Made by a program: the position numbers and the translations under genes. 19,181 bases of DNA, taken from contig CAIYOB010001405.1 in the NCBI GenBank assembly GCA_903927685.1, positions 1 through 19,181 on the forward strand, in the 5' to 3' direction. The notes beneath the pieces are model-generated. The model did no database searches, was not told where the DNA came from, and worked only from the letters and a program-made list of their open reading frames with translations. Origin of the DNA: an uncultured Planctomycetaceae bacterium. GTDB lineage: Bacteria; Planctomycetota; Planctomycetia; Pirellulales; Pirellulaceae. Within the stretch, counting starts at the first letter, position 1. Each line of letters begins with the position of its first letter. Positions 1-8,509 of this stretch are shown piece after piece.

Positions 1-1
1 G

Positions 2-1522
2 CAGAAACTGCTTCAGGCGGCCAAGGGCATGCAGCAGGGTACGGCCAATCAGTACGAACTACTTCGAGTTGCCTGGGACCTTGCGACGCAGGCCGGCGAC
101 GCAAAGCTGGCAATGCAGATCACCGACGAGATCGCCAGTGTGTATGCGGTCGACGCCCCGAACGCGAGACTCGCGACAGTCAAGACGACCGACAAGTTTG
201 CGCGGTCTTCGGCGCAGCGAGCCGCATTGGCCACCGCTACTCTTCAGTTAGCTGACGAAGCCGCTGACGCAGACGACTACGACCGGGCCACGGAACTTGC
301 CTCCCTCGGCCTCGCCGCTGCTCGAAAGACCCGGGACGGGGAACTCGTCAAACAGATCGTGGCCCGCGAGAAACAGATCAAGGAAGCGGCAGAGACATAC
401 GCGAAAGCCAAAGTGGCCCTCGAGACGCTCGAAAACGATCCGGCGAATCCCGCGGCAAACCAAGCGGCGGGAGAGTATTACTGTTTTGTGAAGATGGACT
501 GGACCAAGGGCGTCCCGATGTTGGCGCTGGGGACTGACGCCGCGTTCAAGTCGCTCGCCATTCAAGAGCTGAAGCTCTCCGCCGCACTGCGAGGGCAGAA
601 CAACTCCGCTTTTCCGTCCGAGCAGGCCGAGTTGGGCGATGCTTGGTGGGATCTGGGCGAGAAACATGACGAGGACATGAAAGGGAGACTTCGCAGCCGT
701 GCAGCCTATTGGTACCGGCGAGCATCCCCTAACCTGAGCGGGCTTGTCAAGCAGAAGTGCGAGAAGCGGTTGGAACAGATCCCCGAAACCAACGCGCCAG
801 ACGAGATGAAGATCGCGTCCCCATCCACGGATGGGAAACTACCGAAGAAGGCACCTGTCGAGACCAAGCCGCCCGCAGTCGCGGTGGCTCCCCGCATCGA
901 CTCGGCTCCCGTATGTGCGAAACTGGAAGCCAAGAAACCGCCTGAGGGACTGGCAGCGGGCGCGATTCCGTTCAGCGCGCCTCGCGGCGAGGGCCGAAGC
1001 GGTGCCAACGGTGTCCTGATGGAGGCCTCCGCAGGTTGGGACCGTCGCGGCACGGCCTGGTCCTGCACCTACTGCCGCACCGAATCCGCGGAAGGTGTGC
1101 ACTTCATCCATCCGCTGGGGGCTGGGCACGTGTTGGTCACGGTCACTCGCAACGGACTCCACGTCGCAAGCCCCGGCCCATGGCCTTCCCGCGCTTACCA
1201 ACCGCTTCAGCAGACAAGCCTGCCCTTGGCGACGGCCAACAACTTCGCGCAAATGTTGGACATCGAGGGAGACGCACCGCGCACGCTGCTCAGCATCCTT
1301 GCCCCCGACGGCAGGTTCCAGTTTTTCCTGGACGGACAGCCCCTGGCCGGGGGCGTGGTGCCGTTTGCCGCGCCCCTGCAGTTGACGCCGGATTTCCAGG
1401 GCGAGAATCTGCCGCTGACGCTGCGGCCCGGCATGGGCGGAGTCGTCATTGGCCCGCGGGACGGAGGACTGAACCGGGCGACCGACCTCACGTTTGGGCT
1501 ACTCGCGGCGGGGAGCCGGTGA
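2..1522 (+). CDS. Helical-repeat planctomycete-type protein, 5' partial
   Basis: The reading frame is open from base 2, so the true start lies upstream and the ATG at 29 is internal. The first half is alpha-helical and Ala-rich. It carries the motifs ENDPANPAAN, KGVPMLALG and GDAWWD followed by an AYWYRRA stretch. This same module is found in the convergent gene that follows, where it comes after a signal peptide; this protein is therefore probably exported too. After a Pro/Lys-rich linker (about codons 265-315) comes a beta-rich domain of about 190 residues with two Cys in a CTYC motif. I do not recognise that domain; a lectin/LamG-like fold is possible. The stop is TGA at 1520-1522. It faces its paralogue tail to tail across 44 bp in which I see no clear terminator. 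The function is unknown; an extracytoplasmic binding or scaffold role is an inference. Confidence 0.8.
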   Translation, partial: QKLLQAAKGMQQGTANQYELLRVAWDLATQAGDAKLAMQITDEIASVYAVDAPNARLATVKTTDKFARSSAQRAALATATLQLADEAADADDYDRATELASLGLAAARKTRDGELVKQIVAREKQIKEAAETYAKAKVALETLENDPANPAANQAAGEYYCFVKMDWTKGVPMLALGTDAAFKSLAIQELKLSAALRGQNNSAFPSEQAELGDAWWDLGEKHDEDMKGRLRSRAAYWYRRASPNLSGLVKQKCEKRLEQIPETNAPDEMKIASPSTDGKLPKKAPVETKPPAVAVAPRIDSAPVCAKLEAKKPPEGLAAGAIPFSAPRGEGRSGANGVLMEASAGWDRRGTAWSCTYCRTESAEGVHFIHPLGAGHVLVTVTRNGLHVASPGPWPSRAYQPLQQTSLPLATANNFAQMLDIEGDAPRTLLSILAPDGRFQFFLDGQPLAGGVVPFAAPLQLTPDFQGENLPLTLRPGMGGVVIGPRDGGLNRATDLTFGLLAAGSR

Positions 1523-1566
1523 AGCCCTTCCAGGCATCGCCCCTGCGGTATGATGCAATGAAAAAG

Positions 1567-3684
1567 TCAATTACGGCTAACATCGACCTCGGACTTGAAT
1601 GGCATGGAACGGACCTGTGCGGCGGCCTCGGCGGGCACATGCACCGGCAGCGGCTGATTGGTCCGTGAATCGACGAACTGGATCATGTTGCCACCACCGA
1701 TCGCGCCGCCGGTCAATACCCAGCGGATTACGTGCAGACCTGAGGGAAGCTCGACCTGATATGTCGTATCTTTGGTGTGGTTGTCGCCGACCACGCCCAG
1801 TTCCCGGCCGCTCAGATACAGATGCAAGACGCCGCGGTCGCCGGAGCCGCCCTTGTGCGTTACCAAGACAGAGGTTGTCTTGTCGAGCCGCAATGCTCCT
1901 CCCAACTCGATCTGGACGTCGCGGCTGGGAATGCCTTGCTTGGCTAGCAGGTCGTCGAACGTCTGCTGCGGAAAAATTTGCCCCGGCTGATAACGGAGCA
2001 CCAAGCCAACGTCATTTCCCGAAGCTCGAGCGCGCCCAATCAGGCCGGCAAGCTCGCGCCCGGGCGGGACGCGAGCCGCAGGCTGACGAGTGCCTGTTAC
2101 CGCCTTGGGAGCCGGGCTCGGGGTCGGTTCGGGCACTGGCTTGGCCGGCGCCGGCGTTACTTCCGCGGGCAGATGCCCCTTGCCATCTGGATTTTGCACC
2201 AAGGAAGGGATCGGCTGATTGGGATCGTGGAACAAGAATGGCGTGGGAATCAGCGTTGGCTCGGTGGCACCCGGCGGCAGCCAATGGGTTCGCACATGGT
2301 CGTAGATCGTCCAGCCGACAATCGCGATCGGGACCATCCCGGGCTCAAGATGGACTGTCGCCTGCTTGGCTTCACCGTCTCGGAAGGGATTTACCGCCTT
2401 CGCGTCCAGATACAGCGCGGCGCGGTCGTAACCCGTACTGGTCTCGAACGTATAGTCTCCCGCAACGTCGATCAGGAGATAGCCGAAAGCGATCGCGTTT
2501 GTCGATACGTCGTGTTTGTACTCGCTAGTGGCGATGACCAACGGGGGCCCGACTGGCTGGCCAAATTGCGCCGGCAGGACATGCGCCTCGTATCGGTTGT
2601 CGTCCTGGACGGCCTGTTTCAGGAAGACTCGCAGGACCAAGCCGGGTGCGAGACGCGCCGGTTTACTGACTACCTTACCTCGGGGGGCGGACCGTGGCGG
2701 TTCGGGCACCTCCCGCTCCATCGAGGCGAGTTGCTCCAACCGCTGCTTGATCTTCAACCCGGCCAACTCTCCCGCCAGCTTCGGCGCGGCCTGCTGATAC
2801 CAAGTGCCAGCCCGCAGTCGCAAGGTGTCCCGCTCCGCACCTTGCCTCGTTTCGGCCGCGTCCCACCAGGCGTTGCCGATCGCGGCTTGCTGTTCCGCTG
2901 AGTCGGCCCCGCGCAGTTCCATGAGCGCCACGGCCTTCAACGCCGCGTCGCTGCCCAGGGCCAGCATCGGGACCCCTTTCACCCAATCGCCTTGCACCAG
3001 GCACAGATACCGCCCGGCCGCCAAGTTCGCTGCCGGTTCTGCAGGATCGTTTTCCATCACGGCTAGAGCCCGGCGATATTCCTGGGACGCCGCTTGCTGC
3101 TTCTTCAGGTCTCCGGCTTTCGCGGCCATTTCCTTGACCAAGGCGGACTGCCGGGATTTCGAAGCCGCCGCTCGCCCAGCTTCGCAAACATCCAGTGCCA
3201 GCTCGATTTCGTCCTCGTCCGCCAAGTTGTCAACAAGCTGCAGGGCCGCCTCAGCCACCGCCTTGTGCTGGGCGGTCGTTGCGGCTTCGCGTGCGGCCGT
3301 CAGCAGCGTCTCGGCCTTGACCTTCGCAGCGGACACGTCAAACCGCTCCGCCTGCTTCTCGGCCGCCCGCAGCGCCGCCGCCGCATCGCCCGCTCCGGCC
3401 GCGATCTCCCGCGCGATCTTGAGCAGCACGTATTGGTCCGCCGATCCGTCCTGCAACTGCAGTGCCGCTTCGGTCATTTCGGCCGCCACCGACGTCTTGT
3501 CCGTCGCCGTCTTGGCCGATCGAAAGCGATCCCCGTACAAATCGGCTGCGGCCTTCTGCGATGCCTCCAGCGCCGCCCCTTGCGGGATCGGGGCTTTCTG
3601 TTGCCCGCTCGACTCGCCCGCGGCGGCGGTCGCTGCCAGCGTCATCAGGACAATCACGAGCCCACGACCGATTTGAATTCGCAT
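1567..3684 (-). CDS. Exported helical-repeat protein with two beta-rich C-terminal domains
   Basis: The 705-residue protein begins at the ATG at 3684, which has AGGAG 7 nt upstream and is followed directly by a signal peptide (residues 1 to about 22, hydrophobic core VLMTLAATAAA). An alternative start 33 bp upstream (3717) has neither. Residues about 40-320 form an Ala-rich helical domain with ENDPAEPAAN (211-220), KGVPMLALG (236-244) and AWWD (272-275), paralogous to the facing gene. Residues about 345-470 are beta-rich and contain DVAGDYTFETSTGYDRAALY, which resembles PA14-like sugar-binding domains. A Pro-rich linker follows (about 505-540), then a second beta domain of about 145 residues rich in Gly. 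The likely location is the periplasm or cell surface. The exact function cannot be read from the sequence. Confidence 0.85.
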   Translation of the reverse strand: MRIQIGRGLVIVLMTLAATAAAGESSGQQKAPIPQGAALEASQKAAADLYGDRFRSAKTATDKTSVAAEMTEAALQLQDGSADQYVLLKIAREIAAGAGDAAAALRAAEKQAERFDVSAAKVKAETLLTAAREAATTAQHKAVAEAALQLVDNLADEDEIELALDVCEAGRAAASKSRQSALVKEMAAKAGDLKKQQAASQEYRRALAVMENDPAEPAANLAAGRYLCLVQGDWVKGVPMLALGSDAALKAVALMELRGADSAEQQAAIGNAWWDAAETRQGAERDTLRLRAGTWYQQAAPKLAGELAGLKIKQRLEQLASMEREVPEPPRSAPRGKVVSKPARLAPGLVLRVFLKQAVQDDNRYEAHVLPAQFGQPVGPPLVIATSEYKHDVSTNAIAFGYLLIDVAGDYTFETSTGYDRAALYLDAKAVNPFRDGEAKQATVHLEPGMVPIAIVGWTIYDHVRTHWLPPGATEPTLIPTPFLFHDPNQPIPSLVQNPDGKGHLPAEVTPAPAKPVPEPTPSPAPKAVTGTRQPAARVPPGRELAGLIGRARASGNDVGLVLRYQPGQIFPQQTFDDLLAKQGIPSRDVQIELGGALRLDKTTSVLVTHKGGSGDRGVLHLYLSGRELGVVGDNHTKDTTYQVELPSGLHVIRWVLTGGAIGGGNMIQFVDSRTNQPLPVHVPAEAAAQVRSMPFKSEVDVSRN

Positions 3685-3691
3685 GGCGGAT

Positions 3692-3696
3692 CTCCT
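3692..3696 (-). promoter_or_regulatory. Shine-Dalgarno site that fixes the start at 3684
   Basis: On the minus strand AGGAG lies 7 nt before the ATG at 3684. This favours that start over the in-frame ATG 11 codons upstream and places the signal peptide at the very N-terminus. Confidence 0.7.
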
Positions 3697-3725
3697 AAAG
3701 TCAACGGTCGAAGACACCTCGACCA

Positions 3726-3845
3726 GGCGTTACGAACAAGCGGCGAGGCTGGCCGAGCGGCGATTCTCTGCTAGAGTCTCACGGCACAGCGCGGACCGGC
3801 CGATGCTGAGCACGCTCCGCCACGGCGTTACGTCAACAAGCGGCG
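3726..3845. repeat. Imperfect direct repeat pair, 20 and 22 bp
   Basis: GGCGTTACG-AACAAGCGGCG at 3726-3745 recurs as GGCGTTACG-TC-AACAAGCGGCG at 3824-3845, differing only by a 2-bp insertion. The second copy covers the last codons and the stop of the Rpn-like pseudogene; the first lies 79 bp further on, in the spacer before the exported-protein gene. It may be the scar of a small duplication or deletion at the 3' end of the Rpn-like gene. Confidence 0.5.
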
Positions 3846-4826
3846 GACCTCATCCAAGGTCCTGGCCGTGCGGATGGAATCCTGAACGGTACGTAGCACT
3901 TCGACGCGCTCAACTTCCCGCACCAGCGGCAGCAGTTGCAGGCCGTCCGTGCCGAACTTCAACTCCAAGGCCACTTCGATCCCTCGCTTCAGGGCGCGAA
4001 GTTCGCCTCGCTCCAGGCCTCGCTCCAGCCCTTGCTCCAGTCCCTGCTCCAGGCCTTGTGCCAGCCCTTTTTCCAGGGCCATGCGTTCGATGCTGGTCAC
4101 GTATGGCATTTGTCTTTCCTCCTCAAAACGATGAATCTGCTCTTGGAACTCTTCCGCGAACTCACGAGGCAAGTCCATGAGCCAATCGATCAATCGAAAA
4201 AGTTGTCGAATCTCCTCCGCGCTCAGCCCGCGGTCGAACAGGCTCTTGACCAAGCGGATTTTCCAGTCCCGCCGCTGGGCCGGTTCGTGGCGCGTTTCGA
4301 CCGTCTTCAGGTGGGCCAGGACCACGGCGGCAAACGGATTTCGTTCCGCTTCCAGTTCCGCGACCCGATCCGCGTAGTCCAGCAGCTTGACAACCGGAAA
4401 CTCCAACCGCATCGAGCAGCCCCAGAGGCTGTATCCAAAGTCCTGCGGCCGCCAACCTCGCTGTTGGTCACCCAGCACAGCCTAGCTGACCACGGGCCGG
4501 CGAAAACGGTCGAAGATGCGGTAGTGGTACACGTACATCCGTTCGCCAAAGTACTCCTCGGCTTGGTTCTGCACCTCGACGTGGATCAGCACCCACGCTT
4601 CCTCCCCGTCCAGTCGCCAGACCTTGAACAGCTTGTCAGCCAGCCGCAGGCCCAACTCCCCGTCTCGGACGATCTGCTGGAGTTCCTTGTCCAGGCTTTC
4701 ATACCCTCGGCTCCAGTCGATCCCACGGAAAACGTCCGGAAAGAAGAACTCCAGGAACCACGCCAGAAACCGCTCTACGGCTTCTTTCCAGGGGCTGTCG
4801 TATTCACTCACCTGGAAACTCCTCAC
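3828..4826 (-). pseudogene. Rpn-family (PD-(D/E)XK) transposase-like gene, broken by amber stop
   Basis: Two open segments in the same frame, 4826-4485 and 4481-3828, together make a protein of about 331 residues, the usual size of this family. They are separated only by TAG at 4482-4484 (codon 115). The N-terminal part has the family opening (FQVSEYDSPWK, IDWSRGYESLDKELQQ) and the nuclease-like strand EAWVLIHVEVQ. The C-terminal part has RRDWKIRLVKSLFDRGLS, PYVTSIERMALEKG and a GLEQGLEQGLERGLERGE repeat common in these proteins. Homologues as I remember them read ...RPVVSLAVL... across this point, so the stop probably replaced a Leu codon (TTG to TAG). The start is GTG at 4826. Rpn proteins promote RecA-independent recombination. 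The segment after the stop could restart at a GTG (4478), but would lack the nuclease core. A sequencing error cannot be excluded. Confidence 0.85.
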
Positions 4827-5154
4827 GGCCGAACCGGCACGACGACGACCTTCGTGGTGTCAACTTCAGACATTTTACCTGGCCAAGGCCAATTCGTCAT
4901 CCTGTCTGCCAGGTGTTCAATCGGTTCGATCAATTCAGTATAGCAGCACTCCCGCTGCTGCCGTGCTCGTCGTTGCTCGGGTTGTTTTTTGCGAGTGTTT
5001 TCGATTCTTAGGCGCCATCCTGCAAAGATGCCCCGGGCAGCGATGCCTAGACTATTGGTACAGGTTGCTACCGCCGAAACAGCCAGGAATATGGACTTCC
5101 GTGCCCAGCGACGAGCCGTTGATTGCCGCGTACCGAGCGTCACCGTCTAACCCC
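4827..5154. other. Non-coding spacer without a recognised feature
   Basis: This stretch lies upstream of the minus-strand Rpn-like pseudogene. A 106-codon minus-strand frame crosses it but has no family resemblance and no convincing start. On the minus strand a TATACT hexamer at about 4937-4942 could be a -10 element for the pseudogene, but I find no matching -35. I see nothing else. Confidence 0.4.
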
Positions 5155-5337
5155 AGGAGTAGATCTCTGTGGCACCGTCTGTTGTGTGTGGCAGTGATGT
5201 GGTCGGCGGCTGTTGCGCTTTCGGCGCAGGCCGCAGACAAAGACGGCTCTACGCATCGAGACGTGCAGATGGTGTACCACAAGCCGGAGTTCGGAGCCAC
5301 CAGCCGAGTTCGGAACGCGTCAGGCCAGCCGTCGGCG
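5155..5337 (+). pseudogene. Possible orphan 5' end of a secreted-protein gene
   Basis: AGGAG at 5155-5159 is followed 7 nt later by a CTG codon (5167) that opens a frame reading like a Sec signal peptide: a short basic start (WHR), a hydrophobic core (LLCVAVMWSAAVAL) and an AQA-A cleavage site at about residue 23. An in-frame ATG (5197) could instead open a shorter version. The mature part continues with about 35 plausible residues (including MVYHKPEFGATSRVRNASG). After that the frame runs, without a stop, antisense through the regulator gene that ends at 5338. This would fit a gene whose 3' part was lost by a rearrangement at about 5330-5340. It could equally be a chance open frame in GC-rich DNA; CTG is a rare start. 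Confidence 0.3.
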
Positions 5338-6726
5338 TCAGGCGGATTTCCGGTCTTGTTCCTGGGCCTGGTTCAGCTTGTTGTACAGCGTCTTGAGGCT
5401 GACGCCCAGTTCCTCGGCGGCGACCGCTTTGTTGCCGTCATGGCGGTCCAGGGACTGGAGGATGGCGTGCATTTCCAGGTCGCGGAGCGAGACGGGGCCC
5501 AGGTCGGGCATGCGTACGCCGCGGGCGTTGAAGCTGCGCGGCAGGTGCTCGGGCGAGATCGGCGGCGTGTCGCACAGGATCGTGGCATGCTCGATGACGT
5601 TCGCCAGCTCGCGGACATTCCCCGGCCACGAGTGGGACTTCAAGAGCCGGATCGCTTCCGGCGTGAAGGGCTCCGGGAGTCGTTCGCCGGGCTGGAAGCG
5701 GCGGTACAGGTGGACGGCCAATTCCGGGATGTCGTCGATCCGCAACCGCAACGGCGGGAGGTGGATCTCGAACGTGTTGATGCGGTACATCAAATCTTCG
5801 CGGAAGTCGCCGTCTTCGACCATCTCGGCCAGGTTGCGGTGCGTGGCGCAGATGACCCGGACGTCGATCTGCCGGGACTCGTTGTCCCCGATCCGCCGAA
5901 TCTCGCCGCTCTCCAGCACGCGCAGCAGCTTGGCCTGCATGGCCTTGGGCAACTCGCCGATCTCGTCCAGGAAAATGCTGCCGCCGTGGGCGACTTCGAA
6001 CAGTCCGACGCGGTGATCGTCGGCGCCGGTAAAGGCGCCTTTGCGGTGGCCGAACAGCTCGCTCTCGATCAGCGTCTCCGGCAGGGCCCCGCAGTTGACC
6101 GGGACAAACGGCTTGTCGGCCCGCGGGCTCTGTTCGTGCAGGGCCCGCGCGACCAGTTCCTTGCCGGTGCCCGTCTCGCCGAGGATCAGCACGGTCGAAC
6201 TGGTCGGCGCGACCTTGCCAATCAACTGCCGCACGCGCTGCATGGACTCATTCGAGCCGACCAGGTTCATGTTGCCTTCGATCCGGTGCAGCCGCTGTTT
6301 CAGCGCGCGGTACTGGTTCTTCAGTTCCCGCTTCTGGATGATCCGCAGCAGCAGCGATTCCAACTCGACCAGCTTGCATGGCTTGGTCAGGTAGTCGAAA
6401 GCCCCCTGCCGCAGCGCGGCTACGGCGGTGTCCAGCGACGATTTGCCGGTCAGTACGACCGCCTCGGTCTCCGGGGCCAACTCCTTGGCGCGCTCGATGA
6501 CCTGGATGCCGTTCAGTCCGGGCATATCCAGGTCGACCAGGACGCAGTCGTAGCTGTTCCGCTCCAGCGCGGTGACCGCCGCCAGCCCGTCCGGGCAGAC
6601 GGTCGCTTCGTGACCCATCCGCTTCAGCTCCAAGTGCATCAGCTCGCGGATCGTGGGCTCGTCGTCGGCGAACAGAATCTTCAGGCCGTCACGCGGCTTG
6701 CTGTCTTTGTTGAGCATTCGCTTCAT
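5338..6726 (-). CDS. Sigma-54-dependent NtrC-family response regulator
   Basis: This 462-residue cytoplasmic transcription activator works with RNA polymerase-sigma-54. Residues about 15-130 are a receiver domain with acidic pair D21-D22, phospho-acceptor D65 (VDLDMPG), T93 and K115 (TKP). Residues about 153-385 are the AAA+ domain, with Walker A GETGTGKE (183-190), the sigma-54 contact loop GAFTGA (230-235), Walker B IFLDEIGE (251-258) and SWPGNVREL (366-374). The C-terminus (about 414-452) is a Fis-type helix-turn-helix with [20 protein letters not shown]. All key residues are present, so it should be active. Its start overlaps the end of the upstream kinase gene by 38 bp (29 bp if the ATG at 6717 is used). 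There is no strong Shine-Dalgarno site, which suggests translational coupling. Members of this class often control stress, motility or surface genes; the target here is unknown. Confidence 0.95.
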   Translation of the reverse strand: MKRMLNKDSKPRDGLKILFADDEPTIRELMHLELKRMGHEATVCPDGLAAVTALERNSYDCVLVDLDMPGLNGIQVIERAKELAPETEAVVLTGKSSLDTAVAALRQGAFDYLTKPCKLVELESLLLRIIQKRELKNQYRALKQRLHRIEGNMNLVGSNESMQRVRQLIGKVAPTSSTVLILGETGTGKELVARALHEQSPRADKPFVPVNCGALPETLIESELFGHRKGAFTGADDHRVGLFEVAHGGSIFLDEIGELPKAMQAKLLRVLESGEIRRIGDNESRQIDVRVICATHRNLAEMVEDGDFREDLMYRINTFEIHLPPLRLRIDDIPELAVHLYRRFQPGERLPEPFTPEAIRLLKSHSWPGNVRELANVIEHATILCDTPPISPEHLPRSFNARGVRMPDLGPVSLRDLEMHAILQSLDRHDGNKAVAAEELGVSLKTLYNKLNQAQEQDRKSA

Positions 6727-8332
6727 GGTTGGCTACCACAGGTAAGGTGACTCGGAATTGCGAACCGCGTCCCGGTCCGTCGCTGTGCGGCACGATTTCG
6801 CCGCCGTGATCCTGCACGATGCGATACGTGATCGAGAGGCCCAACCCGATCCCTTGCCCGCCGCGGCGGCGGGTGAAGAACGGCTCGAACAAGTGCTGCA
6901 GGACTTCTTCCGTCATCCCGCAGCCGTTGTCCTGGACGACCAGTTCGGCGCTGCCGTGGTGCTGGTCCAACTGGACGACGACCGTGCCGCCGGGATCGAG
7001 GCTGTCCAGCGCGTTGGTGATCAGGTTCAATACGACCTGTTTGATTTCCTGCGAGTTGACCGCGGCGATCACCGGCGCGGCGGACGTGAACTCGATCCGC
7101 TTCTCGCGGTACTTGCCCAGGTGCCGCACCATCTCGATCACGCCTTGGACCAGTTCGGCCAAGTCGACGTTGTGTTTCTGGACGTCGCCCATCCGCGAAT
7201 AGTCCAGCAGTTTTTCGGTGATGCCCTTGCAGCGAAAGGCCTCTTCCTGGATCTTGCGGAGATACGTCCGCAGGATCCCGATTTCCGCGTCCTGTTCGTC
7301 ATCCGGCTTGGCGCCGTCCTCCTGGAGGATGTCGTGCACCCGCATCTCCAGCGACTCGGCCGCCCAGGCGATGGACGCCAGGGGATTGTTGATCTCGTGC
7401 GCGACGCCGGCCGCCAGGAACCCGACGGCCGCCAGCTGCTCGCTGCGGACCACCTGCTTGGTGCGCTGCCGGACCTGTTCGTCGCGTTCCTGGATCTGCC
7501 GGTCCAGGTCGTCGCGGATCCGCAAGAACCGTTCCGTCATGTCGTTCATCGCGCCGGCTAGTTCGGCGATCTCGTCCCGGGTCGTCACGGGGATGCGATG
7601 CTCGAAATCGCCGTCGCGGGCGATCCGACGACAGCCTTGGACCAGCGCTCCCAGGGGCGCGAACACCGACCGGCGGACGGATTGCGCCAGAGTCACCAGG
7701 AGGACGACGGCCAGGATGCTGGAGATCCAGGTCAGCACGATCCAGGTGCGGTATTCGCCGCGGACCTCGCCGGCCAACTCGTGCAGTCGCTCGTGCAGAT
7801 GCTGCGGCAGCGCCAGCGTCTGGGAATGCAAGCCAGCAAGCGCTTCATCCAGATCCTCGACCTGGACCTGGTTGAAAACCCAATCGTCGTCCCGGTTCAG
7901 CTTGGCGATATCCTCCAGGCTCTGCCGGATCTGGGCGATCGTCCGACGCTCGGGCGATTGGTCCACCGCCGCGGGCGGGGCGGGCGACTCGGATTCGTAG
8001 CTCCGCAGTGTCTCTTCGTATCCGTTCAGCGCGTCCTCGACCTTCAGCAACTCGGCTCGAAACGCTTCCCGCAGGTCCTGGCGATCCGGGGCCAGCGGCG
8101 CAAAGTCGCTGCGGCGGCGGACTTGGCTCACGATCGAACGCAACTCGCCGACGTTGTACGAGAGGTCCATGGCCAGCCGCAGTTCGGTGGCCCGCTGGTA
8201 ACTGATGCTCCGCGCCAGCCAGCGATAGGCGTACACGCCGCGAAAACTGCTGAACGCGAGGATGGCCACCCCCACGCACAACACCGCGCCGCTCAGCCAC
8301 AGCTTGTTGCGAATCGACCAGCGGGAAAGCAA
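6689..8332 (-). CDS. Membrane sensor histidine kinase, partner of the adjacent NtrC-type regulator
   Basis: The 547-residue protein has an N-terminal membrane helix (about 11-30), a mostly helical extracytoplasmic sensor region (about 35-195) with a coiled-coil look, and a second membrane helix (about 197-216). A HAMP domain follows (about 217-270), then a coiled coil. The phospho-acceptor helix has AHEINNPLAS with H312. The ATPase domain shows the N box around N440, DNGCGM (468-473) and GQGIGLGLS (492-500). It should autophosphorylate on H312 and pass the phosphate to D65 of the regulator encoded directly downstream. The start is TTG at 8332, supported by GGGAGGT just upstream; the next in-frame Met is residue 55 and would remove the first membrane helix. 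The sensor region has no ligand-binding fold I can name, so the signal is unknown. Confidence 0.93.
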   Translation of the reverse strand: MLSRWSIRNKLWLSGAVLCVGVAILAFSSFRGVYAYRWLARSISYQRATELRLAMDLSYNVGELRSIVSQVRRRSDFAPLAPDRQDLREAFRAELLKVEDALNGYEETLRSYESESPAPPAAVDQSPERRTIAQIRQSLEDIAKLNRDDDWVFNQVQVEDLDEALAGLHSQTLALPQHLHERLHELAGEVRGEYRTWIVLTWISSILAVVLLVTLAQSVRRSVFAPLGALVQGCRRIARDGDFEHRIPVTTRDEIAELAGAMNDMTERFLRIRDDLDRQIQERDEQVRQRTKQVVRSEQLAAVGFLAAGVAHEINNPLASIAWAAESLEMRVHDILQEDGAKPDDEQDAEIGILRTYLRKIQEEAFRCKGITEKLLDYSRMGDVQKHNVDLAELVQGVIEMVRHLGKYREKRIEFTSAAPVIAAVNSQEIKQVVLNLITNALDSLDPGGTVVVQLDQHHGSAELVVQDNGCGMTEEVLQHLFEPFFTRRRGGQGIGLGLSITYRIVQDHGGEIVPHSDGPGRGSQFRVTLPVVANHEANAQQRQQAA

Positions 8333-8336
8333 GACG

Positions 8337-8343
8337 ACCTCCC
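8337..8343 (-). promoter_or_regulatory. Strong Shine-Dalgarno site supporting a TTG start
   Basis: The minus strand reads GGGAGGT followed by CGTC and then TTG at 8332-8330. The site decides for the unusual TTG start of the histidine kinase, which keeps its first membrane helix. Confidence 0.7.
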
Positions 8344-8472
8344 TGTCCCCGAAATGACGTTGCCAGACAATCCGTTGCTAGCATGCCTGCTCGGCCGCCG
8401 GGCCAGACGATCCCGGACGGTGGAGTGTACCAAGGCCACGGCGAGCGAGGCAAGACAGAACGCGGCCGGATC

Positions 8473-8501
8473 TTGCGGCGGCTGGTGCCAAATGCTAGAG
8501 T
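8473..8501 (+). promoter_or_regulatory. Candidate sigma-70-type promoter for selD
   Basis: TTGCGG (8473-8478), a 17-bp spacer, then TAGAGT (8496-8501). Transcription would begin at about 8508. That would leave the ATG at 8510 almost leaderless and the in-frame ATG at 8546 with a short leader, so it bears on the choice of the selD start. Confidence 0.4.
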
Positions 8502-8509
8502 CGCCTCCC

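Noticed and set aside
4823..5143. A 106-codon minus-strand open frame before the Rpn-like pseudogene
   Set aside because: No ribosome site, no recognisable domain and an Arg/Gln-rich composition typical of non-coding frames.
5169..5185. Possible sigma-54 promoter (TGGCAC followed by TTGT) near the sigma-54 regulator
   Set aside because: The spacing between the two elements is one base too long and the essential GC of the -12 element is missing.
5277..5314. Imperfect 19/18-bp tandem repeat (CCACAAGCCGGAGTTCGGA and CCACCAGCCGAGTTCGGA)
   Set aside because: It has a mismatch and an indel, lies inside the putative orphan coding piece, and has no reading-frame or site logic that I can see.
4624..6750. 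A 708-codon plus-strand open frame
   Set aside because: From about 5338 it is antisense to a regulator gene with every family motif intact. Its translation there is rich in Gln, Arg, Asp and Leu without a recognisable domain, as expected for the complement of GC-rich coding DNA. Only the short signal-peptide-like part at 5167-5337 was kept, with low confidence.
7598..8509. In-frame upstream extension of selD by about 300 codons
   Set aside because: It is antisense to the histidine kinase gene and has no family resemblance. The SelD homology and the Cys-rich segment begin only after 8546.
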